A program made the position numbers and the translations under genes. Source: Avichristensenella sp031550095 (GTDB lineage Bacteria > Bacillota > Clostridia > Christensenellales > Aristaeellaceae). Taken from it: a DNA stretch of 18,909 nt. The DNA lies in assembly GCA_031550095.1 (NCBI GenBank), contig JAVBOX010000133.1, positions 1 to 18,909 on the forward strand, written 5' to 3'. Of the stretch, positions 1 through 7,060 are shown in pieces. Position 1 is the first letter of the stretch. The number at the start of each line of letters is the position of its first letter. The notes below the pieces were generated by a model. The model ran no database searches, had not been told where the DNA came from, and worked only from the letters and a program-made list of their open reading frames with translations.

Positions 1-122
1 TTTTTCCGCCCAGCGGCGTCGCCTTTCACTCAGCGTAGCGCTGCTACGCTGAGTTCCAGCTCCTTGCTGGACGAAAAAATCTCTCGTGCCTCTCTTCCGA
101 CTTTTCGATGCCGGAGTAATAT
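1..122. repeat. Dispersed MITE-like repeat, copy A (right part; left end lies outside the window)
   Basis: Bases 1-101 match bases 18809-18909 without gaps, with about 8 differences. The copy contains a 12-bp perfect stem with a 3-base loop (28-54, ACTCAGCGTAGC/GCTACGCTGAGT) and a second small stem, TCCAGC/GCTGGA, just after it. It ends in TGCCGGAGTAATAT (109-122). That is the reverse complement of ATATTACTCCGGCA, which starts copy B, so these look like the terminal inverted repeats of one short non-coding element of roughly 165 bp. The terminal TA would fit TA-targeting elements such as IS630/mariner types, which is inference. Short open frames across it are chance frames of the repeat. Confidence 0.7.
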
Positions 123-287
123 CTGCGCCCGGCATGGGCGATAGCTAGGTGGTGAGAGATCACTGAGGACTTGGCAGTAGGAACCTCTGGCCGAACAGGG
201 GCAGATGAGCTTGCGATACAAAGCGAAGTCCAATACTGCCCGAACCCCACACGGTAGATGAGGCGGCTACAGGGATGAAAACTATAG
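123..287. other. Non-coding gap between repeat copy A and the IS630 remnant
   Basis: I see no convincing gene here. Open frames run through it on the minus strand and into the repeat, but none resembles a known family. The stretch next to 288 probably includes the downstream end of the minus-strand IS630 remnant, because it directly follows that transposase's stop codon. Confidence 0.4.
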
Positions 288-605
288 TCAACAAACATGA
301 AAACAGTCCATGAGGGCGAGGTCGAAAGAGGGGAACCCAAGAAGGATTTTGCGGAGGGTACGTTTAAGCCAGGCCCAGAAGTCTTCGATCGGGTTGAGCT
401 CAGGGGAGTAAGGAGGCAAGAAGATCAGCGTATGACCAGAACTTTCGGCAATGGCAGCGAGTGTATTTTTTCTGTGAAAAGCGGCGTTGTCCATTACGAT
501 GACAGCTTTATCGGGCAAAGCGGGTAATAGCAGTGACGCACACCCTTATTCAAACCGCCCGCTGTCAATGGTGCCTGCATATTGCAGGGGGGAAAGAATC
601 TCTTT
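288..605 (-). pseudogene. IS630-family transposase, C-terminal fragment with an internal stop
   Basis: Minus-strand translation gives the catalytic C-terminal half of an IS630/Tc1-mariner DDE transposase. VMDNAAFHRK carries the second Asp and LPPYSPELNPIEDFWAW carries the final Glu; it stops at 288-290. Upstream the same frame continues as SPLQYAGTIDSGRFE, then an in-frame TAA at 546-548, then LLLPALPDKAVIV. The stop therefore interrupts what is clearly one protein. The N-terminal helix-turn-helix and the first catalytic Asp are missing, because the sequence switches around 590-640 into a second, oppositely oriented IS630 remnant. It cannot make a working transposase. The exact upstream boundary is uncertain. 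Confidence 0.8.
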
Positions 606-1337
606 AAAATTTCGTCCAAGATCCAAAACGAAACCCAAAGCCGCAAGAATTTACGTGTGATGTTTCAGGACGAGGCTGGATTTGGGCGTATCAACAAACC
701 TAAGGCAACACCGCACAATCGCGCACACCGTCTTTGCGGATCTTTTCGCGCTGCTCTGTGTCGCTCTTACGGTCGCCGTAGCGCTGCTACAGCTTCCTCC
801 AGGCTTCTTGATCAGCACGAAAATCTCTCGCAATGCTGGCAACGCTCCTTTGTGCGGTGTCGCCCTAAGCGCTGCTGGTGCCGTTCGGAAATCCGACCCA
901 TTGTGCCATGTCACCATATCCGCGAATATCGATATGTATATGGTGCTGTGTCGCCTCTGGATGGCGAGCTGTTTATACTGATCATGCCATGTACCAATAC
1001 AGAGTGCATGAATCTTTTCTTGCGGGAATTGTCCAGGCACTACCCGGAGGATTGCATTTTGCTGATTGCCGATAATGCAGCCTGGCATCGGTCCAAAGGG
1101 TTAGCTGTGCCGGAAAACATCGAGCTATATCCGCTGCTGCCCTATACCCCGGAGCTCAACCCCATTGAAAAGTTGTGGGAAGAGCTCCGGGAAAAGGGCT
1201 TTCGAAACGAAGTCTTCCAGACTCTCGAACATGTCGTTTCTCGCCTTTGCTCCACCATTGTCAGTTTGGCTTCCCTTCCATCCCGCATTGCATCTATCAC
1301 TCATCGCGATTGGCTTATTCGTGCGTTAATGTGTTGA
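600..1337 (+). pseudogene. IS630-family transposase, N-truncated and split by a MITE-like insertion
   Basis: The DDE domain of an IS630-type transposase. MFQDEAGFGRINKPK has the first Asp, LLIADNAAWHRSK the second, and LPYTPELNPIEKLWEEL the Glu; the C-terminus ends at TGA 1335-1337. The N-terminal DNA-binding domain is absent. Between INKPK and CWCRSEIRPIVPCHHI the frame runs through 55 codons of foreign sequence, the 161-bp element at 704-864 plus a 4-bp duplication. Removing it restores a normal junction, NKPKRCWCRSE. The gene ends 7 bp from the convergent mglC stop codon, so the element or its remnant sits directly against the sugar operon. The frame is open from 582, but family similarity only begins around 600-650. 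Confidence 0.85.
704..864. mobile_element. 161-bp MITE-like element inside the IS630 transposase
   Basis: The terminal inverted repeats are GGCAACACCGCACAA (704-718) and TTGTGCGGTGTCGCC (850-864), with one mismatch in 15. A CTAA target duplication flanks them at 700-703 and 865-868. CTAA fits the YTAR target used by IS5-type elements (known family behaviour), so an IS5-like transposase acting in trans is a plausible mover. The interior shares GTAGCGCTGCTAC and AAAATCTCTCG, in the same order and spacing, with the repeats at both window ends, although its tips differ from theirs. It carries no gene of its own. Confidence 0.85.
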
Positions 1338-1344
1338 ATTGGTA

Positions 1345-3174
1345 TTATTTCTTGCTCAGGTACTTCCGAATATCCAAAGCCACCGCGCTGGCGATGATCA
1401 CGCCCTTTATGATCTGCTGCCAATAGGGGTTCACGCCCAGGAATGTCAGACCGTAGTTGATGACCTGAAAAATCAGCACGCCGGATACCACTCCGCCCAC
1501 AGTGCCAACGCCGCCGGAGGAGGAGACGCCGCCAACTACGCAGGCAGCAATGGCATCCAGCTCATACCCCACACCATAGTTGTTCGTCGCGCCACCTGTC
1601 CGCGCCGCTTCCAGCACCCCAGCCATGCCGATCAAGGTGGAGGCCAGGGCGAAAATCGCGATAATCGTAATGGTCACATTGATGCCGGAAACCTTGGCGG
1701 CTTCCCGGTTTCCGCCGATGGCGAATACGTTTTTGCCAAAGACCGTCTTGTTTTGCACAAACCATATGGTCACGCAGACCACTAAGGCGATGATGACCAC
1801 GATGGGGATGAAGCCATACACCGCGCCGGAACCCAGGTGGGTAAAGTCATCCCGGAGGCCGCCGATGGGCTGGCTGTTGTTGGGCGCCATGTCGAAGTAG
1901 ATGCTGGTGGCTCCATAGATGATGACCTGGGTCGCCAGTGTGGCGATGAAGGGCGGAACCCCAAGCTTTGCCACCACGGTGCCGTTTAACAGGCCGAAAA
2001 GCAGCGCGATAAAGACTGCGATGACAAACGGCAGAATTACCGGTAGCTGGGGCAGGTTGGGGAAGAACAGTCGGCTATAGGTGGAAGTCTGCAGCATGGA
2101 GGAGGACAACACAGCTGCCATGCCCACAACGCGGCAGCTGGACAGATCCACGCCGCCGGTGCCGATGATGACGAAACTCATGCCCATCGCGATGATCAGC
2201 CGGGTGGAGCTCTGCTGCAGGATGTTCAACAGCGTCGAAACAGACAGGAACTTAGGCCGGATGATGGCGATGACGCAAACCAAAACCAGCAGCACCAGAT
2301 AAATGGCCTTGTCGGAAGCAAAGCGCGCGATGCTTTTCCTTGAGAAGTCCAAGTTCTTCTGCTCGAACATCACCATCAAGACCGCCAGGAGGGAAACGAC
2401 GATGGCGATGGTATAGCCGATGCCGAAGGACATCACAGAGGACACGGCGCCAAGCTCCTTGGCAGTGGCAGTGGTGAGCCGTAGCGCAGAAAAGACCACC
2501 AGGAGCCCACCGAGAAGCACCAGCGGCTTCCGCCACCTGATGGATACGTTTAGGAGGGCCAGGATGGCGGCGATCAGCATCAGCAGTGCGCCGGGAATCA
2601 GCGTCAGATGCCCACTTGTGCGGATCGCGGCGGAGAGTCCGCCAGTCATCAGGGAAAAGCCGATGACGGAATGGGTTTTTATTTCTTTTGGATCCGCGTT
2701 TTTCATATAATCCGCGGTGGCTGGCACAGGGGATTGAACGGTGACCGGGGCCGCCAGGGTTGACGCCTTGCGAACCACCTTCCGGGCTTCGATGATCTGA
2801 TTGTTCAGCGTATCATAGAGGGCCTGCTGTGCAGCGATGGCCCCCTCATCCGGGGTTTCCACTGCCTGAAGATCCGCCAAGTCCGCTGCGGTCGCGTTAA
2901 ACTGGGGCTCAATCTTCGCGATCAGGGATTTGGCGTCCTCCAGGTTCTGCAAGTCTTTTTCATAGGCCAAGACTTCATCGGCATACTTCTGTTCCGCCCC
3001 TGCCAAGGCTTCCGCCGCCATTTCCGGCGTATAGACCGGGGTCGGGTATGTGATGAATGGCAGCGCCAAGCTGAGGATCATCAGTGCGCAGAGCCCAAAC
3101 GTAATGTAACGCCGCGCGGCAAAAGGCGTTCCCTGGATCGCGAGACCGCCAGCCCTTTTTTCCGTGCTCACCAT
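1345..3174 (-). CDS. mglC: Galactose/methyl-galactoside ABC permease, MglC-type, with long N-terminal extension
   Basis: Inner-membrane channel subunit for sugar uptake. From about residue 288 on it is a standard MglC/RbsC permease: IIGTGGVDLSSCRVVGMAAV (about 336-355) is the MglC form of the family motif, and GKNVFAIGGNREAAKVSGIN (480-499) is the loop expected to contact the ATPase. It has 609 residues against about 330-340 in the usual family. The extra N-terminal part has a membrane segment at about 23-42, an Ala/Glu-rich probably coiled stretch at about 50-135 outside the membrane, then about three more hydrophobic segments at about 190-270. GGAGG lies 12 bases before the ATG. It is last in the minus-strand operon, 62 bp after mglA. 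No terminator follows; the stop is 7 bp from IS630 debris. Confidence 0.9.
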   Translation of the reverse strand: MVSTEKRAGGLAIQGTPFAARRYITFGLCALMILSLALPFITYPTPVYTPEMAAEALAGAEQKYADEVLAYEKDLQNLEDAKSLIAKIEPQFNATAADLADLQAVETPDEGAIAAQQALYDTLNNQIIEARKVVRKASTLAAPVTVQSPVPATADYMKNADPKEIKTHSVIGFSLMTGGLSAAIRTSGHLTLIPGALLMLIAAILALLNVSIRWRKPLVLLGGLLVVFSALRLTTATAKELGAVSSVMSFGIGYTIAIVVSLLAVLMVMFEQKNLDFSRKSIARFASDKAIYLVLLVLVCVIAIIRPKFLSVSTLLNILQQSSTRLIIAMGMSFVIIGTGGVDLSSCRVVGMAAVLSSSMLQTSTYSRLFFPNLPQLPVILPFVIAVFIALLFGLLNGTVVAKLGVPPFIATLATQVIIYGATSIYFDMAPNNSQPIGGLRDDFTHLGSGAVYGFIPIVVIIALVVCVTIWFVQNKTVFGKNVFAIGGNREAAKVSGINVTITIIAIFALASTLIGMAGVLEAARTGGATNNYGVGYELDAIAACVVGGVSSSGGVGTVGGVVSGVLIFQVINYGLTFLGVNPYWQQIIKGVIIASAVALDIRKYLSKK

Positions 3175-3236
3175 ACTTTTCTCATTCCTCCAATATCGAA
3201 TGCCTTGCCCTTATGGCCGCCTCGTGGGGAAAGGGG

Positions 3237-4781
3237 CTATCCCGCCACTTCCAAAGCCCGGGCGGCTTTGTTGCTGAACTGGGTCGCCAAGCGCATAACC
3301 TCTACCTGGGTGGCGCTCTTGCCGTCCAGAATGCCCGTCATTCGTCCTTCGCACATCACCAAAATCCGGTCGCTCATGCCCAGCAGTTCCGGCATCTCCG
3401 AGGAAATCATGATGATGGATTTTCCCCGCTTGGCAAGGTCGGCAATGATGGTGTAGATCTCGTACTTCGCGCCTACATCGATGCCCCGGGTGGGCTCGTC
3501 CAAGATCAGAATATCCGGCTCCGTCAGCAACCATCTGGCGATCAACGCCTTCTGCTGATTGCCGCCGGAAAGATCCTTGATCAGGGAATGAAAGGAAGGC
3601 GTTTTGATGGAGAGTTGCTGAATGCTGCGCTCGGAGACATCAACGCGCTTTTTTTCATCCAGCATGAAAAGAGGGCGACTGGCATATGCCTTCAGGCTGG
3701 CCACCACAATGTTTTCCATGACGGAGAGCATGGGAAAGATTCCCGTAGCTCGCCTCTCTTCTGTTAAAAGGGCCATTCCATTGCGCATAGCCGTCCGAGG
3801 GCTGTCGATGGCAACCATCTTTCCCTCAAGGGCCAATGTGCCGGACACCGTTTCCCGAAGGCCGTAGATGGCCTCAAGTAGCTCGGTGCGCTGGGCGCCC
3901 ATGAGCCCGCCGATCCCCAGGATTTCCCCCTTGCGGAGTGTGAAACTCACATGCTGAAAGGAGTTTGGATTCGGGCTGGTGAAGTCCGTCACGGAGAGCA
4001 GGACATCGCCGGGAACATTTTCCCTGGGCGGAAAGCGATGGGTCAGATCCCGGCCCACCATCCGGCTGATGATCAAGTCATTGGTCAGCTCGGCGGAGGG
4101 CCAGGTGCCCACGCCCTTGCCATCCCGCATGATAGTGACTTCATCGGCGATTTCCAGAATCTCCTCGATTTTGTGGGAGATATAGATGATGGCGGCGCCA
4201 CGGTCCCGCATGCGCCGGATCAGCTTGAACAGGTGGGCCACCTCATTCTCGGTCAGGGAGGAGGTGGGTTCATCCATGATGATGACCTTGGCGTAATAGG
4301 AGATGGCCTTGGCGATTTCAATGGTTTGCACGGTGGAAACGGTGAGGCTCTTCACCTGCACATGGGGATCGACGGTCATATCCAAGTCCTGCAAAAGCGC
4401 CTGGGTGCGCCGGTACATCTCCGCCTCATCCACCACAATGCCCTTTTTCGGATATCTCCCTAGCCAGATGTTGTCCATCACATTTCGGTAAGGAATGGGA
4501 TGAAGCTCTTGATGGATCATGGCGATTCCCTTGTCCAGGGCCGCCCGGGAAGTATCGATCTGCACGCGCACGCCGTCCAGGATGATATCCCCGGCGTCCT
4601 GATGGTAAATGCCAAAAAGGCATTTCATCAGGGTGGATTTCCCCGCGCCGTTTTCCCCCATCAGCGCATGCACGCTGCCAGGGCGCACTTTCAGCGTAAC
4701 GTCATCCAATGCCTGTACGCCGGGAAATTGCTTGGAGATTCCTATCATTTCCAACAAATAGGGCATGTTGGATTCTTGCAA
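3237..4781 (-). CDS. mglA: Galactose/methyl-galactoside ABC importer ATPase, MglA-type
   Basis: Cytoplasmic double-ATPase subunit that drives MglB/MglC sugar import. The first domain has a normal Walker A (GENGAGKST) but a weak signature, LTVSTVQ, before the Walker B MDEPTSS. The second has a degenerate Walker A region (GLMGAQRTEL) but a normal LSGGNQQ signature and LILDEPTRGID. This complementary pattern is usual for MglA/RbsA. I chose the TTG at 4779-4781, giving 514 residues, because GGAGGG (4789-4794) lies exactly 7 bases upstream. The ATG at 4800-4802 lies before that site and has no good ribosome site of its own. The next ATG would give MPYLLEMIGISKQF. It is preceded by two strong hairpins after mglB and followed by mglC. 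Confidence 0.93.
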   Translation of the reverse strand: MQESNMPYLLEMIGISKQFPGVQALDDVTLKVRPGSVHALMGENGAGKSTLMKCLFGIYHQDAGDIILDGVRVQIDTSRAALDKGIAMIHQELHPIPYRNVMDNIWLGRYPKKGIVVDEAEMYRRTQALLQDLDMTVDPHVQVKSLTVSTVQTIEIAKAISYYAKVIIMDEPTSSLTENEVAHLFKLIRRMRDRGAAIIYISHKIEEILEIADEVTIMRDGKGVGTWPSAELTNDLIISRMVGRDLTHRFPPRENVPGDVLLSVTDFTSPNPNSFQHVSFTLRKGEILGIGGLMGAQRTELLEAIYGLRETVSGTLALEGKMVAIDSPRTAMRNGMALLTEERRATGIFPMLSVMENIVVASLKAYASRPLFMLDEKKRVDVSERSIQQLSIKTPSFHSLIKDLSGGNQQKALIARWLLTEPDILILDEPTRGIDVGAKYEIYTIIADLAKRGKSIIMISSEMPELLGMSDRILVMCEGRMTGILDGKSATQVEVMRLATQFSNKAARALEVAG

Positions 4782-4794
4782 CGTGTTTCCCTCC
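4779..4794 (-). promoter_or_regulatory. Ribosome binding site fixing a TTG start for mglA
   Basis: On the minus strand GGAGGG is followed by AAACACG and then TTG. The spacing is ideal, and TTG begins LQESNMPYLLEM, which matches the short N-terminus usual for MglA. Confidence 0.65.
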
Positions 4795-4815
4795 ATCTTC
4801 ATAAAATTTGAGGCA

Positions 4816-4856
4816 CTTGCGAAGGAGCCGCATGGGAAAGGCGGCCTCTTCGCAAG
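4816..4856 (-). promoter_or_regulatory. Second hairpin between mglB and mglA
   Basis: CTTGCGAA (4816-4823) pairs perfectly with TTCGCAAG (4849-4856). The adjoining GC-rich arms, GGAGCCGC and GGCGGCCTC, can extend the stem imperfectly. No U-tract follows on the mRNA, so it is more likely a processing or stability element than a full terminator. Confidence 0.6.
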
Positions 4857-4873
4857 GGTCTCTTGGTGAAATG

Positions 4874-4895
4874 GGGGCTGCCTCTCGGCAGCCCC
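4874..4895 (-). promoter_or_regulatory. 9-bp GC-rich hairpin just after mglB
   Basis: A perfect stem, GGGGCTGCC/GGCAGCCCC. On the mRNA strand the loop is GAGA, a GNRA tetraloop. It starts 18 bases after the mglB stop codon and lacks a U-tract. Such hairpins after a binding-protein gene commonly protect its mRNA, so the binding protein is made in excess over the transporter. That role here is inference. Confidence 0.7.
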
Positions 4896-4913
4896 AAGTT
4901 TTCGTCCGAAGGA

Positions 4914-5906
4914 TTATTCGAACTGGGTGTAGTTCTCTTCGGTCACCATCTGGTAGGGAACCCAGACATAGTGGGTATCGGTGACGGGGTAGGGGAAGTC
5001 GGCCGGGATCTCGCCATTGGCGGCGGCAACCGCCAGCAACAGGGTAGCCTTGCCTTGGTTCACGGCGTCGTTCAGGACGGTGCCCAGCAGCGTGCCTTCC
5101 TTCAGGGCCTCCAGCGCGGGGGCGGTAGCGTCAACGCCAACGACCGGCATGTACTTACCCTCGGTGAAATAGCCTTCGGCCTTCAGGGCTTCGATGGCGC
5201 CCAGGGCCATATCGTCGTTGTTGGCGAGGACGCACTCGATCTTTTCGCCATAGGCGGCCAACCAAGCAGCCATCTTGTCCTGGCCCTTTACGCGATCCCA
5301 CATGGCGGTGTCAACGGCCAGCGCTTCCACCTTGAAGCCGGCCTCTTCCAGGCACTTGATGGAGAACTCGCTGCGGAGCTCGGCATCCTGATGGCCCGGC
5401 TCGCCCTGGAGCATGACATACTGGATCACGCCGTCGTCGCCAATGGCTTCGGGGTTCTTGGTGAAATAGTCCACCAAGATCTGGCCGCTCATGGTGCCGG
5501 ACTCTTCAGCCTTGGCGCCAACATAGTACCAGTTCTCAAAGTCCACCATTTCTTCGGCGATGGGCTCGCGGTTGAAGTATACAACCGGGATGCTGGCTTC
5601 TTCAGCCTTTTTGGAGATTTCGGGGCACGCGGTCCGATCCACCGGGTTGATGGCCAGCGCGTTTACGCCCTGGGAGATGTACATGGCAACCTGGTCATTT
5701 TGGGTGGCCTGGGCATTCTGGCTATCGGCGATGGGGGCCTCAGCGATGTCCTTGGCAGCATCGGTAATCGCATTGCGAACGCCGGTCATAAACGTGTCGT
5801 CAAACTTATAGATGCAGACGCCGATGGTGGGAACTTCCGCCATGGCCATCGCCGCCATGCCGACCAGCATGACCAGAGCCAACAGTACGGATGCCAGTTT
5901 CTTCAT
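4914..5906 (-). CDS. mglB: Galactose/glucose-binding protein, MglB-type
   Basis: Extracytoplasmic sugar-binding subunit that delivers ligand to MglA/MglC. The 330 residues begin with a signal peptide (MKKLASVLLALVML, probably cut after AMAMA) and no lipobox Cys. Residues matching the E. coli MglB pocket are present: D37, F39, N112 (FNREP), H172/D174/R178 (GHQDAELR), W203, N230, D259 and N279. Glucose or galactose is therefore the likely ligand. The E. coli calcium loop (D134, N136, D138, Q142 plus E205) is only partly kept: the first two positions are A154 and G156. I chose the ATG at 5904-5906. The in-frame GTG 12 bases upstream overlaps the AAGGAG ribosome site. Its own upstream region carries a shared 15-base motif and an 11-bp inverted repeat. 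Confidence 0.93.
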   Translation of the reverse strand: MKKLASVLLALVMLVGMAAMAMAEVPTIGVCIYKFDDTFMTGVRNAITDAAKDIAEAPIADSQNAQATQNDQVAMYISQGVNALAINPVDRTACPEISKKAEEASIPVVYFNREPIAEEMVDFENWYYVGAKAEESGTMSGQILVDYFTKNPEAIGDDGVIQYVMLQGEPGHQDAELRSEFSIKCLEEAGFKVEALAVDTAMWDRVKGQDKMAAWLAAYGEKIECVLANNDDMALGAIEALKAEGYFTEGKYMPVVGVDATAPALEALKEGTLLGTVLNDAVNQGKATLLLAVAAANGEIPADFPYPVTDTHYVWVPYQMVTEENYTQFE

Positions 5907-5957
5907 GAACAGAGTCACTCCTTGATTTCTATTTCCACTCCCACAAAGGGAAAGAGG

Positions 5958-5992
5958 ATCAAACCATATATATCCCTCATGTATGGTTTGAT
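5958..5992 (-). promoter_or_regulatory. 11-bp perfect inverted repeat in the mglB leader
   Basis: ATCAAACCATA (5958-5968) and TATGGTTTGAT (5982-5992) are perfect inverted repeats 13 bases apart. They lie 52-86 bases before the mglB ATG and just downstream of a possible -10 box, TACAAT (5991-5996 on the minus strand). The repeat could be a repressor operator or a 5' leader hairpin. I saw no second copy in the window. Confidence 0.55.
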
Positions 5993-6004
5993 TGTATTTT
6001 GTTC

Positions 6005-6019
6005 ATCTGAAAGATGGAA
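6005..6019 (-). promoter_or_regulatory. Shared 15-base motif upstream of mglB (candidate regulator site)
   Basis: ATCTGAAAGATGGAA matches 14 of 15 bases of 11503-11517 upstream of the response regulator. Both copies have the same orientation relative to the gene they precede, and both have CGATAAA nearby (6032-6038 and 11532-11538). The motif sits about 8 bases upstream of the possible -10 box, over the -35 region, where an AraC-type activator could bind. Binding is inferred. Confidence 0.45.
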
Positions 6020-6057
6020 TTGAAATTCTTCCGATAAACTATCAAAATCCGACTGTC

Positions 6058-7047
6058 TTAACGGAGGCTTTCCAGGGTGACTTTCCGGCTTTCCGTCCAT
6101 ACGATCCGCTCCCGATCCATGGCATAGGGAAAGCTCTCCCGGGTGATCTCCACCCCATTGGCCAGGAGCAGGGCCAGGTTCAACGCCGCGTCGCTGAGCC
6201 CATGGGCATCGTTTAGAACGGTGCCAAGGAGCGTCTGATCCCGGAGCGCGGCCAATGCCTGGCTAGTGGCATCCACGCCCACCACGGGGATGATCCTTCC
6301 CTCCGTAAAGTAACCCGCCGCCTTCAGCGCCTCAATGGCTCCCAAGGCCATTTCATCGTTGTTGGCGATGACGCATTCAATCCGGTTCTCAAAGGAGGAA
6401 AGATACCCGGCCATTTTGTCCTGGGCGATGGAGCGCTCCCACATGGCGGTGTCCTCGGCCAGCTTTTCCAGGACAAACCCGGCGTCCCCAAGAGCCTGCG
6501 CGGAATAGAGGGTTCTCAGTTCCGCGTCCTGGTGCCCCGGTTCCCCCTTAAGCATCACGTATTGGATGACGCCATCCTGGTTCCGGTCGGCTTCCGGATG
6601 GAGCTTAAAATAATCGGCGATCAACTCTCCGCACATGGCGCCGGAGAGCTTAGGGTTATTGCCCACATAATACGCCTTGTCATAGAGAACCAAGTCCTCA
6701 TAGAGGGGTTCCCGGTTCACGAAAACCACCGGCACACCGTAGGGGACGATCATCCGGACCAGGTACACCACGGCGGTCCGGTCTACCGGATTGACGATTA
6801 GGGCATCCACGCCGGACTTCAATAGGCCTTCAACCTGGCTGTTCTGGACGATCTGAGAATTTTCGCTGTCCAGAAAAGTCAGAGCCGCGTCACCCCCCGC
6901 CGAGAGGATGTTGGAGAAGACATCGCTCATAAAGGCGTCGGTGCCGTTATAGATGAGCATTCCAATTCGAACTTTTTCGGCGCGTCCCTCAAAGGGAAAG
7001 AAAAGCGTTGAAAGCAGAAGGACGAGGGCATAAACTCTTTTCCTCAT
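6058..7047 (-). CDS. Second MglB-type galactose/glucose-binding protein
   Basis: A close paralogue of the neighbouring mglB; 329 residues that align almost without gaps. A signal peptide (MRKRVYALVLLLSTLFFPFE, probable cut after GRA) lacks a lipobox Cys. The ligand residues are kept: D37, F39, N111, H172, D174, R178, W203, N230, D259 and N279. Unlike mglB it also keeps the calcium loop, D154-x-N156-x-D158 and Q162 (DRNQDGVIQ). I chose the ATG at 7045-7047 because GGGGG lies 6 bases upstream; the ATG at 7051-7053 is almost on top of it. It is 7-13 bp after the preceding gene and is grouped with the two-component genes, before the intergenic region of mglB. A sensing role alongside the kinase, rather than bulk uptake, is a reasonable inference. 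Confidence 0.85.
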   Translation of the reverse strand: MRKRVYALVLLLSTLFFPFEGRAEKVRIGMLIYNGTDAFMSDVFSNILSAGGDAALTFLDSENSQIVQNSQVEGLLKSGVDALIVNPVDRTAVVYLVRMIVPYGVPVVFVNREPLYEDLVLYDKAYYVGNNPKLSGAMCGELIADYFKLHPEADRNQDGVIQYVMLKGEPGHQDAELRTLYSAQALGDAGFVLEKLAEDTAMWERSIAQDKMAGYLSSFENRIECVIANNDEMALGAIEALKAAGYFTEGRIIPVVGVDATSQALAALRDQTLLGTVLNDAHGLSDAALNLALLLANGVEITRESFPYAMDRERIVWTESRKVTLESLR

Positions 7048-7060
7048 AAACATCCCCCAT

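Noticed and set aside
30..340. Overlapping short minus-strand frames, 67 and 98 residues
   Set aside because: They run through the dispersed repeat and its hairpin, match no family, and overlap each other in different frames.
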